Shown piece after piece: positions 8,874 to 17,474 of a DNA stretch of 64,000 nucleotides. The position numbers and the translations under genes were made by a program. How positions within the stretch are numbered: position 1 is the stretch's first letter; each line of letters begins with the position of its first letter. Where the stretch lies: the NCBI RefSeq assembly GCF_044596045.1, contig NZ_CP138995.1:372001-436000 (forward strand), in the 5' to 3' direction. This DNA comes from Flagellimonas sp947499585 (GTDB lineage: Bacteria > Bacteroidota > Bacteroidia > Flavobacteriales > Flavobacteriaceae). The notes under the pieces are model-generated. The model made no database searches. It saw only the letters and a list, made by a program, of their open reading frames with translations, and had not been told where the DNA came from.

Positions 8874-10661
8874 TTACCTTTTTGAATCTGCTAAAAAACC
8901 TCTTTCCATGAGAAACTCATCCGTCAGCTCATTTGCTTTTTCCCGTGCTTCTTTGTCTCTAAAAAAATGCCCGATTTTTTCAAAAATTTGAAATTGAAAA
9001 TCGTTGTTATGCTCTTCCATGACACCTTTAAAGTGGAAGAATTCATAGATTGGGGCTAAATGATCTTCGGTGGTGTGAAACGAAAGAAATGGCGGTAAGC
9101 CACTTTTCACATTTTGGACTAATGAGATCGCTTGCGCTTGACCTCTTGAAACACCATCAAACCAACCATCCCCTTTGGTTAAATCATAGCTTGAGGATTT
9201 TGTGATGACAAGGTTGGGAATAGAACTAAAACTCTTATTGTCTTCAGACACAAAGTCGTCCATAATAGCCGCTGAAGCTGCCAAATGTGCCCCGGCCGAA
9301 AAGCCAGTAGCCACAATTTTGTTAGGGTCAATTCCTAATTCAGAAGCATGTGCTCTTACCCATCTTATTGCAGATTTTGCATCTTCCAAGCTCTTCTGAA
9401 TAACATTACCATGTACATCAATCAATCTATATTCGAACGAGATTGCCACCATTCCTTGTGCCGACATTCTTTTGCAAGCATCATAGCCCGCTTCTGGCAT
9501 GCCCAGGCTCCATCCCCCTCCGTGAAAATAGAGATATGCTGATTTTTCGTCTTCTTGATTATGTCCTTTGGGGTAAAAAATATGGGCATCCAACTCGGTT
9601 TCGTTACTCGTTTTATATATCCTAATTTCATCTGGTTCTTCTCTTACTGCCAGTGCTTTTTGAAAATCGTTTTTGACCTTGGCAAGCAGCTTTTCATTGC
9701 TGGTTTCTTTCTCAAATTGATTAAAAATACCTGCCCAAGCTTTCGTACTATAATTGGTGCTACAAATTTTGAAATGTTGTTCAAATAGATAGTCCTTGAT
9801 TTCCTGATCTACCGAAAGATTTTTAATGGCCAAATATCTAGCGTTGATTTTTTCCAATGGATAATTATCATAGCGCTGATTTTTAAATTTTCCAGAAGAC
9901 ATTATCTCCACATACTTATCAAGATAGGCAATGTATTTTTTGTCATTTAAGAGCTGAGGCTTATTTAATCCCAAAGCCATTTCCTCAAGGTAATTTGCAG
10001 GTAGCTCCGCTTTTTGACCCGTTATAATCTCATGACCGGATGGGTAAAGCAATTGATAATACTTGTAGTGGTTGTCCAGTGTAACCATGCAATGTTTTTC
10101 AAACATTGGAGGAATATTCTCAACACTATTACTAAATGTATTGTAGTGTACTAGATTAGCATTTTTCAAAGAATCCATTTGCTTTCTAAAACCGGTCTCA
10201 TCCAATGCATATAGGCTGGCCAGGTTCCTATAAATATAACCCTCTGACTTTCCTATTTCTTCTTTTTGATTTTGTAAATAGGTGTTCAAATGAGCATTTG
10301 CGCCTGCTATGCCAACGATAGAACCTAAAGTAACAGCTAAGCTATCATTTGGCGTTAGATATAATGATACTTTCTGATTACCAAGATTTATTCTGTAGAA
10401 GCTGGGGTTTTCAATTTCTATTTCAAACCTAAAGTGCCCTTCACCATCTATGGTTGTTGCTACCCCAGTAGCATCCGTAACAGTAGACCATTCGTTTTCT
10501 AAAGGAATTGGTTCATTTGATAAGCGAACCTCTCCCTCATGTGGCGACATTACAATGCCACTAACAACAACTTTGCTTTGCTTTTTGGTTGAATCTCCAC
10601 AACTAAAAAAGAAAAGTAGTATTCCAAAAGTCAATAATTGAAGTATGCCTTTTTTTACCAT
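8874..10661 (-). CDS. Lipoprotein: TlpA-like N-terminal region fused to an alpha/beta-hydrolase
   Basis: Using the ATG at 10661 (595 aa; an in-frame ATG at 10679 adds six residues) the protein starts with a lipoprotein signal ending FFFSC (Cys21). Residues about 30-125 form the beta-sandwich usual at the N-terminus of Bacteroidota TlpA/ResA-like proteins (DUF4369-like, with FYRINLGNQKVSLYLTPNDSL) and 125-335 the helical linker of that family. Instead of a thioredoxin domain there is a carboxylesterase/BD-FAE-like hydrolase: oxyanion HGGGW (380-384), nucleophile elbow GFSAG (Ser455), Asp533 and His565. It is likely a cell-surface or periplasmic esterase. Substrate unknown. Confidence 0.8.
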   Translation of the reverse strand: MVKKGILQLLTFGILLFFFSCGDSTKKQSKVVVSGIVMSPHEGEVRLSNEPIPLENEWSTVTDATGVATTIDGEGHFRFEIEIENPSFYRINLGNQKVSLYLTPNDSLAVTLGSIVGIAGANAHLNTYLQNQKEEIGKSEGYIYRNLASLYALDETGFRKQMDSLKNANLVHYNTFSNSVENIPPMFEKHCMVTLDNHYKYYQLLYPSGHEIITGQKAELPANYLEEMALGLNKPQLLNDKKYIAYLDKYVEIMSSGKFKNQRYDNYPLEKINARYLAIKNLSVDQEIKDYLFEQHFKICSTNYSTKAWAGIFNQFEKETSNEKLLAKVKNDFQKALAVREEPDEIRIYKTSNETELDAHIFYPKGHNQEDEKSAYLYFHGGGWSLGMPEAGYDACKRMSAQGMVAISFEYRLIDVHGNVIQKSLEDAKSAIRWVRAHASELGIDPNKIVATGFSAGAHLAASAAIMDDFVSEDNKSFSSIPNLVITKSSSYDLTKGDGWFDGVSRGQAQAISLVQNVKSGLPPFLSFHTTEDHLAPIYEFFHFKGVMEEHNNDFQFQIFEKIGHFFRDKEAREKANELTDEFLMERGFLADSKR

Positions 10662-10780
10662 AATGATTGTTTTATACATCTGGTCTTGAACCAGACATGA
10701 CGCCCATTTTCAAGACGTACAATTTTACAGGATGGTTGCCTGACCAAGAAAATCCATAAGTAGTAACGCTCCAGGTTTAA

Positions 10781-10916
10781 ACATTTGAAATTCCTATAAT
10801 TACCTATCTTAGGCACCAATTGTCACATAACAATATAAACCAGCTAAATCCAACAGATGTAATGTACATAGCACCTTATTGAAATGCTTTGTGAACAACA
10901 TTTGAAATGCCTATGA
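10781..10916 (+). repeat. Imperfect 19-bp direct repeat before the metallohydrolase gene
   Basis: ACATTTGAAATTCCTATAA (10781-10799) recurs as ACATTTGAAATGCCTATGA (10898-10916), two differences in 19, 117 bp apart. The second copy includes the ATG codons at 10907 and 10913. It could be a duplicated regulatory site or a remnant of local duplication. The rest of the 233-bp gap has no gene that I can support. Confidence 0.45.
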
Positions 10917-13339
10917 AAAACATTACTATAATTACTTGCTTTCTTCTTTTAACCTCCAATTTCACCAATGCGCAATGGAAAAATAGATATCCTATGGTAG
11001 ATGGTTATCGCCACCATGTCTATTTAGAAGGGTACGATCTTCCTGTACTAAATTCAGGACCTATGGATCCTGCCCCTTCGCCATTAAAAGACCAAGTGGT
11101 GTTTTCAGCCAAAGGATGGTTATGGCTTATGGATATGGAGAGTTTGGAAGCCACACGAATCACTTCTTCCGCGGGAATTGATTCAAGACCCAATTGGTCC
11201 CCTGACGGAAAACAATTGGTTTTTGTTAGGGATAACAGTATGGATACCCAAATAGTGTTGTTAAATCTTGATTCTAAGGAAGAAACCATATTAATCGATA
11301 CAGAGGCTCTGGATTTAGACCCTGTTTTTTCAAAAGATGGTAGGCTTGTTTACTATTCCTCTGCAAAAAATGGCTCATTTGACCTTTGGCAGGTAAATCT
11401 TAGCACCAATGAACATAGCATTATTACGGAGAGCAAAAGTTTGGAGCGACTGCCTGTTCCAACACTCCAAGGCAACAAAATTGTTTATCTAAAAAAATAT
11501 GGGTTTTCATATGACTCTATAGAATTATGGGATATGGAAAAGGGCACCTCCACTCCTTTAGTTGAAGAAAACTTTGCCTCCCAAACGGCCTTTTCCCTTT
11601 CACCGGATAATCAAACCCTAACATACACTTGGCCCAACGGGGATGACTATGAACTTCGCGTATTGAATATTTCAATTCCTAAAAGCAATATGTTGCTCAC
11701 CAAAAGTGAGGGACTTCCTTTGGCTCCTAAATTTAGTTCTGATGGCCAATGGATTTATTTTGCCGAATACAATAAAAGTGAGGTTTCCAAACTAAAAAGA
11801 ATCTCCATAAATGGAGGAACAACCGAGAAACTACCAGTAAAAAAATGGAATTGGGTAGATCCAACAGGAAAACTAAAGATTACGAGCAAGGTTGACGGAA
11901 AAATGGATGCGGTCAGAATGAGTATCACAGATGAAAACGGGCATCCTATTATTCCAGATAGTGGTGTTGTGCATTCTGAAGGGCAGCATGGTATTGTCTT
12001 TTTCTATTCCCCAGGAGAGATTGAAGTTGAAGCTCCGCTTGGCTCTTTGACAATAACCACTGTACATGGGTTTTCGACCACGAAAAACATTCAAGAAGTT
12101 GAAGTACAAGAAGGCACATCAACAACCGAAATTAATCTAAGTAAAATTTGGGATGCCAGTGCAAACGGGTGGTATTCCGGAGACAATCATTTTCACTTAA
12201 ACTATGGCGGAACAAATAGATTAGATCCAGAAGACATTATGTTAGATCTTAAAGCAGAAGGCTTAGATATTGGTTTTCCGTTGGTGGCCAATCTGGGGAA
12301 TCGATTTCTTGGGCAGGACCTTTGGGGTTGGAAAAATGAGGGAACACCAATTATTAGTATTGGACAAGAAGTGCGCTCTCATTTTTTAGGGCATCTAGGC
12401 CTAATCGGAACCGATGAATTATACTGGCCATGGGTATGGGGTCCCTTTTACGATATTTATGGGAATGATGATAGACTAAATGCGGAACCTCTTCGTTTTG
12501 CCAGAAAAAATGAAGGCTTAGGAGGTTATGTTCATCCCGTTGCCGTAAAAGACCCCTTTGCAGTAGATGGAGCTGGAAGTATTCCAATAACATTGATAGC
12601 CGATGCTGTACTGGAAGAAGTGGATATTTTAGAATTAGGATGTCTTTGGACTGATGAAATAGGTACTGCTGCATTGTGGCATGAGTTTCTGAATATGGGC
12701 ATTCCTATGGGGCAATCTGCAGGTAGTGATGTAATGAATAACCTCTACAGAACCATGGCCATTGGTGCAACCAGAGTCTATGCAAAACCCAAAGGAGAAT
12801 TAACTACCAAGAGTTACTTAGAAGCGCTAAAGGATGGGAGAAGTTTTGTGAGTAATGGTCCCCAGCTCATATTCAAGGTAGATGGAAAAGAAGTTGGCGA
12901 TGTCATCCAATCAAAAAACAAAAAGGCAAAATGGACATTAAACGTGTATTCTCCTATTTCTTACGAAACTGTTGAAGTATTTGTAAACGGAGCAGCAGTA
13001 TGGACGAAAAAAAGTAAGGGTGGCACAAAAGAATCTTATAGCGGTTCTATTGAAATTCCTCAAGGAGGATGGGTAACAGCAAGGGTCTCCGGTGGCCCAT
13101 CTGAATGGCCAATGATGGACAGCTACCCATTTGCTGAAAGTGCTCCTATATGGTTTAAAGAGGTGGGAAGTACCAACACCGCTTCTAAAGTTGAGGCTGC
13201 CAAAAAATTGCTGAAAACCTTAAATATTTCAGAAGAACGAATGAAACAAGGCTATGGCCAGGCTCCAATTCCCAACCTTATTGCACATTTTTCAAAAGCA
13301 AGACAAAAACTATTAAAAATTATTGAAGAACAGCGGTAG
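10913..13339 (+). CDS. Secreted TolB-like beta-propeller / CehA-McbA family metallohydrolase
   Basis: The ATG at 10913 gives a good signal peptide (KNITIITCFLLLTSNFTNAQ); an ATG two codons earlier is also possible. The mature protein (808 aa precursor) opens with TolB/PD40-type WD repeats (DSRPNWSPDGKQLVFV, DPVFSKDGRLVYYSSA, KFSSDGQWIYFAEY). After a carboxypeptidase-like linker comes a PHP-type CehA/McbA metallohydrolase domain with metal ligands in GWYSGDNHFHLNYGG, IGQEVRSHFLGHLGL, GGYVHPV and QSAGSDVMNN. Such proteins hydrolyse phosphoesters or carbamate-type esters in characterised cases, but most are unassigned. It is monocistronic. Confidence 0.85.
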   Translation: MKNITIITCFLLLTSNFTNAQWKNRYPMVDGYRHHVYLEGYDLPVLNSGPMDPAPSPLKDQVVFSAKGWLWLMDMESLEATRITSSAGIDSRPNWSPDGKQLVFVRDNSMDTQIVLLNLDSKEETILIDTEALDLDPVFSKDGRLVYYSSAKNGSFDLWQVNLSTNEHSIITESKSLERLPVPTLQGNKIVYLKKYGFSYDSIELWDMEKGTSTPLVEENFASQTAFSLSPDNQTLTYTWPNGDDYELRVLNISIPKSNMLLTKSEGLPLAPKFSSDGQWIYFAEYNKSEVSKLKRISINGGTTEKLPVKKWNWVDPTGKLKITSKVDGKMDAVRMSITDENGHPIIPDSGVVHSEGQHGIVFFYSPGEIEVEAPLGSLTITTVHGFSTTKNIQEVEVQEGTSTTEINLSKIWDASANGWYSGDNHFHLNYGGTNRLDPEDIMLDLKAEGLDIGFPLVANLGNRFLGQDLWGWKNEGTPIISIGQEVRSHFLGHLGLIGTDELYWPWVWGPFYDIYGNDDRLNAEPLRFARKNEGLGGYVHPVAVKDPFAVDGAGSIPITLIADAVLEEVDILELGCLWTDEIGTAALWHEFLNMGIPMGQSAGSDVMNNLYRTMAIGATRVYAKPKGELTTKSYLEALKDGRSFVSNGPQLIFKVDGKEVGDVIQSKNKKAKWTLNVYSPISYETVEVFVNGAAVWTKKSKGGTKESYSGSIEIPQGGWVTARVSGGPSEWPMMDSYPFAESAPIWFKEVGSTNTASKVEAAKKLLKTLNISEERMKQGYGQAPIPNLIAHFSKARQKLLKIIEEQR

Positions 13340-13452
13340 AATTGGATTGATTTAACTATTTGGATTAGATTTGAATTGGCTTAATACATAAACTTAGTAC
13401 GGCTTACGCAAATTCTAATTTGTATTACTTCATCTAACTATTTTCCATTCCG

Positions 13453-13460
13453 TATTTTTG
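13453..13460 (+). promoter_or_regulatory. -7 element of lycopene cyclase gene, leaderless spacing
   Basis: TATTTTTG ends 4 nt before the ATG at 13465. Since Bacteroidota transcription starts a few bases after this element, the message should begin at or next to the AUG. The surrounding GTATTTTTGAT is identical to the promoter of the polyprenyl synthase gene. Confidence 0.55.
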
Positions 13461-13464
13461 ATCA

Positions 13465-14607
13465 ATGTCCAACTACGACTATATCATAATTGGAGCGGGA
13501 GCTGCAGGGCTCTTATTGGCTGATGCCCTTACGAATGACGATTTCTTCACTTCCAAATCTATCTTGATTCTTGATAAAGACGATAAGACCAAAAACGATC
13601 GGACTTGGTGCTTTTGGGAGAAGGGCAATGGTAAATTTGATGGTATTCTGCATAGAAGTTGGCCCAACATTTATTTTGCTGGAAAGGAGTTAAGCCTCTC
13701 CACTTCCATTAATCCTTATCATTATAAAATGCTCAGGGGGATTGATTTTTACAACCATTATTTAACTAGAATAAAAAGTAGTTCAAATATTACTTGGGTA
13801 CAGGAAGAAGTGACCAATATTCAAGAAAATGAGAACCCAGTGTTAGTGTCCACGCAAACCAATAAGTTTACTGGGGCAAAAGTTTTCAATAGTACTTTTG
13901 ATTATCAGCTTGTCAAAAACCAGAAAAAATACCCTGTACTGCAGCAACACTTTTTAGGATGGTTTGTAAAAACCAAGCAAGCGATTTTCAATAAAGAAGA
14001 GGCTACTTTTATGGACTTTTCCATCCCGCAAATGGGGAATACCCGTTTCATGTATGTTTTGCCTTTTTCTGAAACAGAGGCCCTTGTGGAATACACTTTA
14101 TTCTCAGAGGATACCTTAGAAAAAGCTGAATATGAAAATGCCATTGTGGATTACCTAGAGCAAAAATTGGGGTGCACTGATTATGAAATCTTAGAAAAGG
14201 AAACAGGTAATATTCCTATGACTTCTTACGGATTTAATAAGCACAATTCTGATAGAATCATGAACATTGGCATAGCTGGTGGATGGGCGAAAGCAAGCAC
14301 GGGATTCACATTCTATAATACAAGCAAGCAAGTAAACGCCCTAATGGGATTCCTTAAAAAGGAAAAACCATTATCCAAGTTTTACAAAAGAGACAAATAT
14401 TGGTATTATGATTTGTTGCTACTGGATATCCTTTATAACAACAATCATTTAGGGCAATCCATATTTGAATCCTTATTTAAGAAAAGAAAACCTCAATTAA
14501 TATTAAAATTTCTGGATGAAGACACTTCACTCTGGGAAGACCTCTTGATAATTAGTGCTTGCCCAAAATGGCCTTTTTTAAAAGCATTATGGCGTCGAAT
14601 ATTTTAG
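13465..14607 (+). CDS. crtY: Lycopene beta-cyclase
   Basis: A 380-residue flavoprotein of the CrtY/lycopene cyclase family. The N-terminal dinucleotide-binding motif is YIIIGAGAAGLLLADAL (residues 6-22) and the family motif DRTWCFWE is at 45-52. Later conserved segments are MDFSIPQ, RFMYVLPFSETEALVEYTLFS and the GIAGGWAKASTGFTF motif. It cyclises both ends of lycopene to beta-carotene at the membrane, the step before zeaxanthin-type pigments in Flavobacteriaceae. No other crt genes are adjacent, but a polyprenyl synthase lies 0.5 kb away on the other strand. The downstream convergent gene ends only 3 bp away. Confidence 0.93.
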   Translation: MSNYDYIIIGAGAAGLLLADALTNDDFFTSKSILILDKDDKTKNDRTWCFWEKGNGKFDGILHRSWPNIYFAGKELSLSTSINPYHYKMLRGIDFYNHYLTRIKSSSNITWVQEEVTNIQENENPVLVSTQTNKFTGAKVFNSTFDYQLVKNQKKYPVLQQHFLGWFVKTKQAIFNKEEATFMDFSIPQMGNTRFMYVLPFSETEALVEYTLFSEDTLEKAEYENAIVDYLEQKLGCTDYEILEKETGNIPMTSYGFNKHNSDRIMNIGIAGGWAKASTGFTFYNTSKQVNALMGFLKKEKPLSKFYKRDKYWYYDLLLLDILYNNNHLGQSIFESLFKKRKPQLILKFLDEDTSLWEDLLIISACPKWPFLKALWRRIF

Positions 14608-14610
14608 TAA

Positions 14611-15060
14611 CTAATCCTCTCTAACAAACAAGTATGCTCCCCCGTCCCAAGGGCGTGCATCGGAAATAAGCTGGTTTCCACATATTTGGATAGATCCATC
14701 AAGATAAGCTGGTCTGGGGTCAAAAGAAACATAAAATATCGACTCCGATTCATCTATGCTCCAAACGCCTTCTGAAATGATTTTTGAATCTTCCATCAAT
14801 GAATAGGTCATATCTAATTTGAATTGAGCCATTACCAATTTATCAGCCTTTGTGGGTCTTGGATCTAAACAAAAAGAGCAATTGCTTTCTATCCATTTCC
14901 ATTTCCCTGTTAATTCACTCTCTAACAAAGAAGCATCCTCAATCAGCCCTTCCTCACAGTTGTAAAAAGAATTAATTTCAAATATTTCATCTTTCTCATT
15001 ATCACTAGAACAAGCCAATCCAAATAAAACCAAGAATAAAACCGAAAGCCTCATATCCAA
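14611..15060 (-). CDS. Hypothetical lipoprotein, lipocalin-like
   Basis: A 149-residue protein with a lipoprotein signal ending FGLACSS (Cys17). The mature part contains ESELTGKWKWIESNCSF and ISEGVWSIDESE, the pattern of small Bacteroidota lipocalin-like lipoproteins. Four more cysteines (in NCEEGL, NCSFCLD and ICGNQ) could form disulfides. No function is assigned. It begins 63 bp downstream of the polyprenyl synthase stop on the same strand and may be co-transcribed. Confidence 0.65.
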   Translation of the reverse strand: MDMRLSVLFLVLFGLACSSDNEKDEIFEINSFYNCEEGLIEDASLLESELTGKWKWIESNCSFCLDPRPTKADKLVMAQFKLDMTYSLMEDSKIISEGVWSIDESESIFYVSFDPRPAYLDGSIQICGNQLISDARPWDGGAYLFVRED

Positions 15061-15123
15061 AACGTATCACGGGTTCATCCTATAGATGGGCACATACATA
15101 TTAGGTTGCTTTTGAAAATCTTC

Positions 15124-16107
15124 CTAAACAGTTCGTTTCATCAAGTTTTCCCCAAACTGTTTTAAAATGGCTTTATTAGCATCAGGAATAGAGATAGTGG
15201 TTAAAGCATCAAATGCTTTTTGAGTATACCCATTGATTTCCTTTTTAGCTTCTTCCACCGCCCCACTTTCCACAAAAATAGACTTTACCGTTTCCACCTT
15301 TGTTCCAGAATCTTCAGGTTTTAACGAATATAGATGCAAAAGACCTTCTCGTTGCTCCTTTTCAGCATATTCCAAAGACTTTAGAAAAAGAAATGTTTTC
15401 TTGTTTTCAATAATATCTCCACCTACCTGTTTTCCAAAAGTTTCTGGATCTCCAAAAACATCTAAATAATCGTCCTGTAACTGAAAGGCTATGCCCAAAT
15501 TTTTCCCGAACTCGTAAATCGCTTCAGTATCATCCTGTGAAGCATTTGCAATGATTGCCCCCATCTTCATGGCTGCTGCTACTAAAACAGCAGTTTTATA
15601 TTCAATCATTTTTAAATACTCAGGGATAGTAACATCGTCCCTAGATTCAAAATCCACATCATACTGCTGACCTTCACAAACTTCAATTGCAGTTTTGCTG
15701 AAAAGCGAAGTGAGTTTTTTAAAAATTTCTGGTGAATAGCTTTCAAAAAACTGATATGAATTGATCAACATGGCATCTCCGGACAAAATACCAGTATTTA
15801 CATCCCATTTTTCGTGAACTGTGGTTTTTCCTCTTCGCAGTGGAGCGTCATCCATTATATCATCATGCACCAAGGAAAAATTATGGAAAACCTCTATGGC
15901 CATAGCGGAGTCCAGGGCATCTTTAAAGTTTCCACCAAACAAGTCAGCAGTCATAAGTGTGAGGATAGGTCTTAATCTTTTGCCTCCTAGTCCAAGGATA
16001 TAATTTATAGGTTCATAAAGATTCTTTGGTTCTTTTGTTTTGATTTTGCTCTCTAAATGAGAAATAAATGCAGCCCCATACTGCTCAATGGTATTCGAAT
16101 TCGTCAT
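15124..16107 (-). CDS. Polyprenyl (farnesyl/geranylgeranyl) diphosphate synthase
   Basis: A 327-residue trans-prenyltransferase. The first aspartate-rich motif is DDIMD (82-86) in LVHDDIMDDAPLRRG, the second DDYLD (212-216) in FQLQDDYLDVFGD; GGKRLRP near residue 41 binds the substrate diphosphate. It condenses isopentenyl diphosphate with allylic diphosphates in the cytoplasm. Product length cannot be fixed by eye; the short-chain type (C15-C20) fits the size and the nearby lycopene cyclase. Together with dxs at 32.5 kb it belongs to the MEP/carotenoid supply line. Confidence 0.92.
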   Translation of the reverse strand: MTNSNTIEQYGAAFISHLESKIKTKEPKNLYEPINYILGLGGKRLRPILTLMTADLFGGNFKDALDSAMAIEVFHNFSLVHDDIMDDAPLRRGKTTVHEKWDVNTGILSGDAMLINSYQFFESYSPEIFKKLTSLFSKTAIEVCEGQQYDVDFESRDDVTIPEYLKMIEYKTAVLVAAAMKMGAIIANASQDDTEAIYEFGKNLGIAFQLQDDYLDVFGDPETFGKQVGGDIIENKKTFLFLKSLEYAEKEQREGLLHLYSLKPEDSGTKVETVKSIFVESGAVEEAKKEINGYTQKAFDALTTISIPDANKAILKQFGENLMKRTV

Positions 16108-16111
16108 AAAT

Positions 16112-16119
16112 CAAAAATA
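16112..16119 (-). promoter_or_regulatory. -7 element of polyprenyl synthase gene, leaderless spacing
   Basis: On the minus strand the sequence is TATTTTTG followed by ATTT and then the ATG (16107), so only 4 nt separate the element from the start codon. It shares GTATTTTTGAT with the lycopene cyclase promoter. Confidence 0.55.
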
Positions 16120-16229
16120 CTGTCAATAAATTAAATTGTTTGGTAATTCCACAAGAGTTTACCTATCCCTTTTGCATTTAAAAAATCAAGATTAGCAAGA
16201 TTCGAAAAAAGTTTATGCAAAAAACGCAA

Positions 16230-16237
16230 TAGATTTG
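16230..16237 (+). promoter_or_regulatory. -7 element of the sigma-factor gene
   Basis: TAGATTTG matches TAnnTTTG exactly and lies 46 nt before the ATG at 16284. No TTG is seen at the -33 position. Confidence 0.4.
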
Positions 16238-16283
16238 AAAAGCTTCGTCTTTATAGTTGAAGACAGCAAACAGCCCTTTTTGA

Positions 16284-16832
16284 ATGGTTTCCAATAAAGA
16301 GAACTATAAAAATCTGACAACTTTTTTTGATGATGAGTATCATTCTCTAAAGGCATATGTGCGTTCAAAAGTGGATGATACAACAGAAAGAGATGCAGAG
16401 GATATTATTCAAGATGTGGCTTTACGAATATTCTCAAGGTCAGATGATTCTTCTCCTATAAACAATATTGCAGGCTTTGTCTACAACTCCATCAAAAACA
16501 GAATAATTGATGTGATGAGAACCAAAAAGAATCAAGTACATGAGGCTGATGATATTGATAAACAATGGGCGGGGTTTGCAGAACTATTTTACGGTACAGC
16601 GGACAATGCGTACCCAGAAGATTCAATGCAAGCCCTTAAAAAAGCAATAACCCAGCTAAAACCTTCTTATCAAGACATTATTATAGCTATTGATTTTGAA
16701 GGTTATACGTATAGAGAAATTGCCGAACAAACAGGCATTTCCCTTGGAACATTAATGTCAAGAAGACACAGGGCTTTGTCCCTTTTATCAAAAAATCTAG
16801 AAATCGAAAAAATAAGAATTAACAAAAATTAA
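16284..16832 (+). CDS. ECF-like RNA polymerase sigma factor
   Basis: A 182-residue sigma-70 family protein. Region 2 is seen in ERDAEDIIQDVALRIFSR and the following FVYNSIKNRIIDVMRTKK; region 4 in LKPSYQDIIIAIDFEGYTYREIAEQTGISLGTLMSRRHRALSLL, a normal helix-turn-helix. It directs core polymerase to a set of promoters that cannot be named here. There is no recognisable FecR-type or zinc-finger anti-sigma gene; instead a small membrane protein gene follows after 5 bp and is the obvious candidate partner. Confidence 0.9.
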   Translation: MVSNKENYKNLTTFFDDEYHSLKAYVRSKVDDTTERDAEDIIQDVALRIFSRSDDSSPINNIAGFVYNSIKNRIIDVMRTKKNQVHEADDIDKQWAGFAELFYGTADNAYPEDSMQALKKAITQLKPSYQDIIIAIDFEGYTYREIAEQTGISLGTLMSRRHRALSLLSKNLEIEKIRINKN

Positions 16833-16837
16833 AGAGT

Positions 16838-17251
16838 ATGGAACATTCAGGTAGATACGAAAGAAAAGTGGAGAGGTACGTAACCAAAGGATTCAAAATT
16901 TTGTTCATGGTCATCTTTGGTATTCTCATGATCTTTTTAATGGGCTTTGTGTTCATGTGGTTGTGGAATTGGTTAATGCCAGACGTTTTTGGCCTTACCA
17001 CGCTTACGTACTGGCAATCTTTTGGTTTATTGGCACTGGCCAAAATAATTTTTGGTTTTGGCAACCATTCCTCAAAAGGTGGGGGTCATAAAAAGTCCAA
17101 AAGACATGATAGGTTTAAAAATTATTGCAATTCCAAAAATGGCAATTCTGATTGGAAGCACTATGATCAATTTTGGAAAGAAGAAGGAGAAGAGGCCTTT
17201 AACGCTTATATCAATCGAATTAAAAAAGAAGATTATGATGACCGAGGATAA
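16838..17251 (+). CDS. Small membrane protein paired with sigma factor
   Basis: A 137-residue protein with one strong membrane helix (about residues 20-46) and a second shorter hydrophobic stretch (YWQSFGLLALAKIIFGF). The C-terminal third is charged, with Lys/His/Asp clusters and WKHYDQFWKEEGEEAFNAYI. The gene starts 5 bp after the sigma-factor stop, so translation is likely coupled. Possible roles are membrane anchoring or inhibition of the sigma factor; this is inference from position, as it lacks known anti-sigma motifs. Confidence 0.75.
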   Translation: MEHSGRYERKVERYVTKGFKILFMVIFGILMIFLMGFVFMWLWNWLMPDVFGLTTLTYWQSFGLLALAKIIFGFGNHSSKGGGHKKSKRHDRFKNYCNSKNGNSDWKHYDQFWKEEGEEAFNAYINRIKKEDYDDRG

Positions 17252-17424
17252 AAAAAATAATCCGATACAAAGAAGACAAGGCTACCGATACAAGACTTTT
17301 TTTTGGGGTTCAAGTTCTAAAACAACAGTCCAGTCCAATAAAAGTTTCTTCTTTCGTCTTTTTATGGGTAGTTGAACCATTATTTCCAAAGATTTAAGCA
17401 TTTGTTAAAAAAATGTAAAACTTT

Positions 17425-17452
17425 GGAAACTTTTTTTGTTTTTAAAGTTTCC
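17425..17452. promoter_or_regulatory. Perfect 9-bp inverted repeat, candidate TetR operator
   Basis: GGAAACTTT (17425-17433) and AAAGTTTCC (17444-17452) are exact inverted copies with a 10-bp spacer. The repeat covers the -33 TTTG (17435-17438) of the promoter directly in front of the TetR gene. Size, symmetry and location are those of an autoregulatory TetR-family operator, so the efflux operon is likely repressed from here. Confidence 0.65.
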
Positions 17453-17465
17453 GCATCTATTTTTG
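17435..17465 (+). promoter_or_regulatory. Promoter of tetR-tolC-adaptor-RND operon
   Basis: TTTG (17435-17438), a 19-bp gap, and TATTTTTG (17458-17465) together fit the Bacteroidota -33/-7 promoter. The ATG of the regulator is 9 nt further on, implying a very short leader. Confidence 0.6.
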
Positions 17466-17474
17466 CTCCCGATT

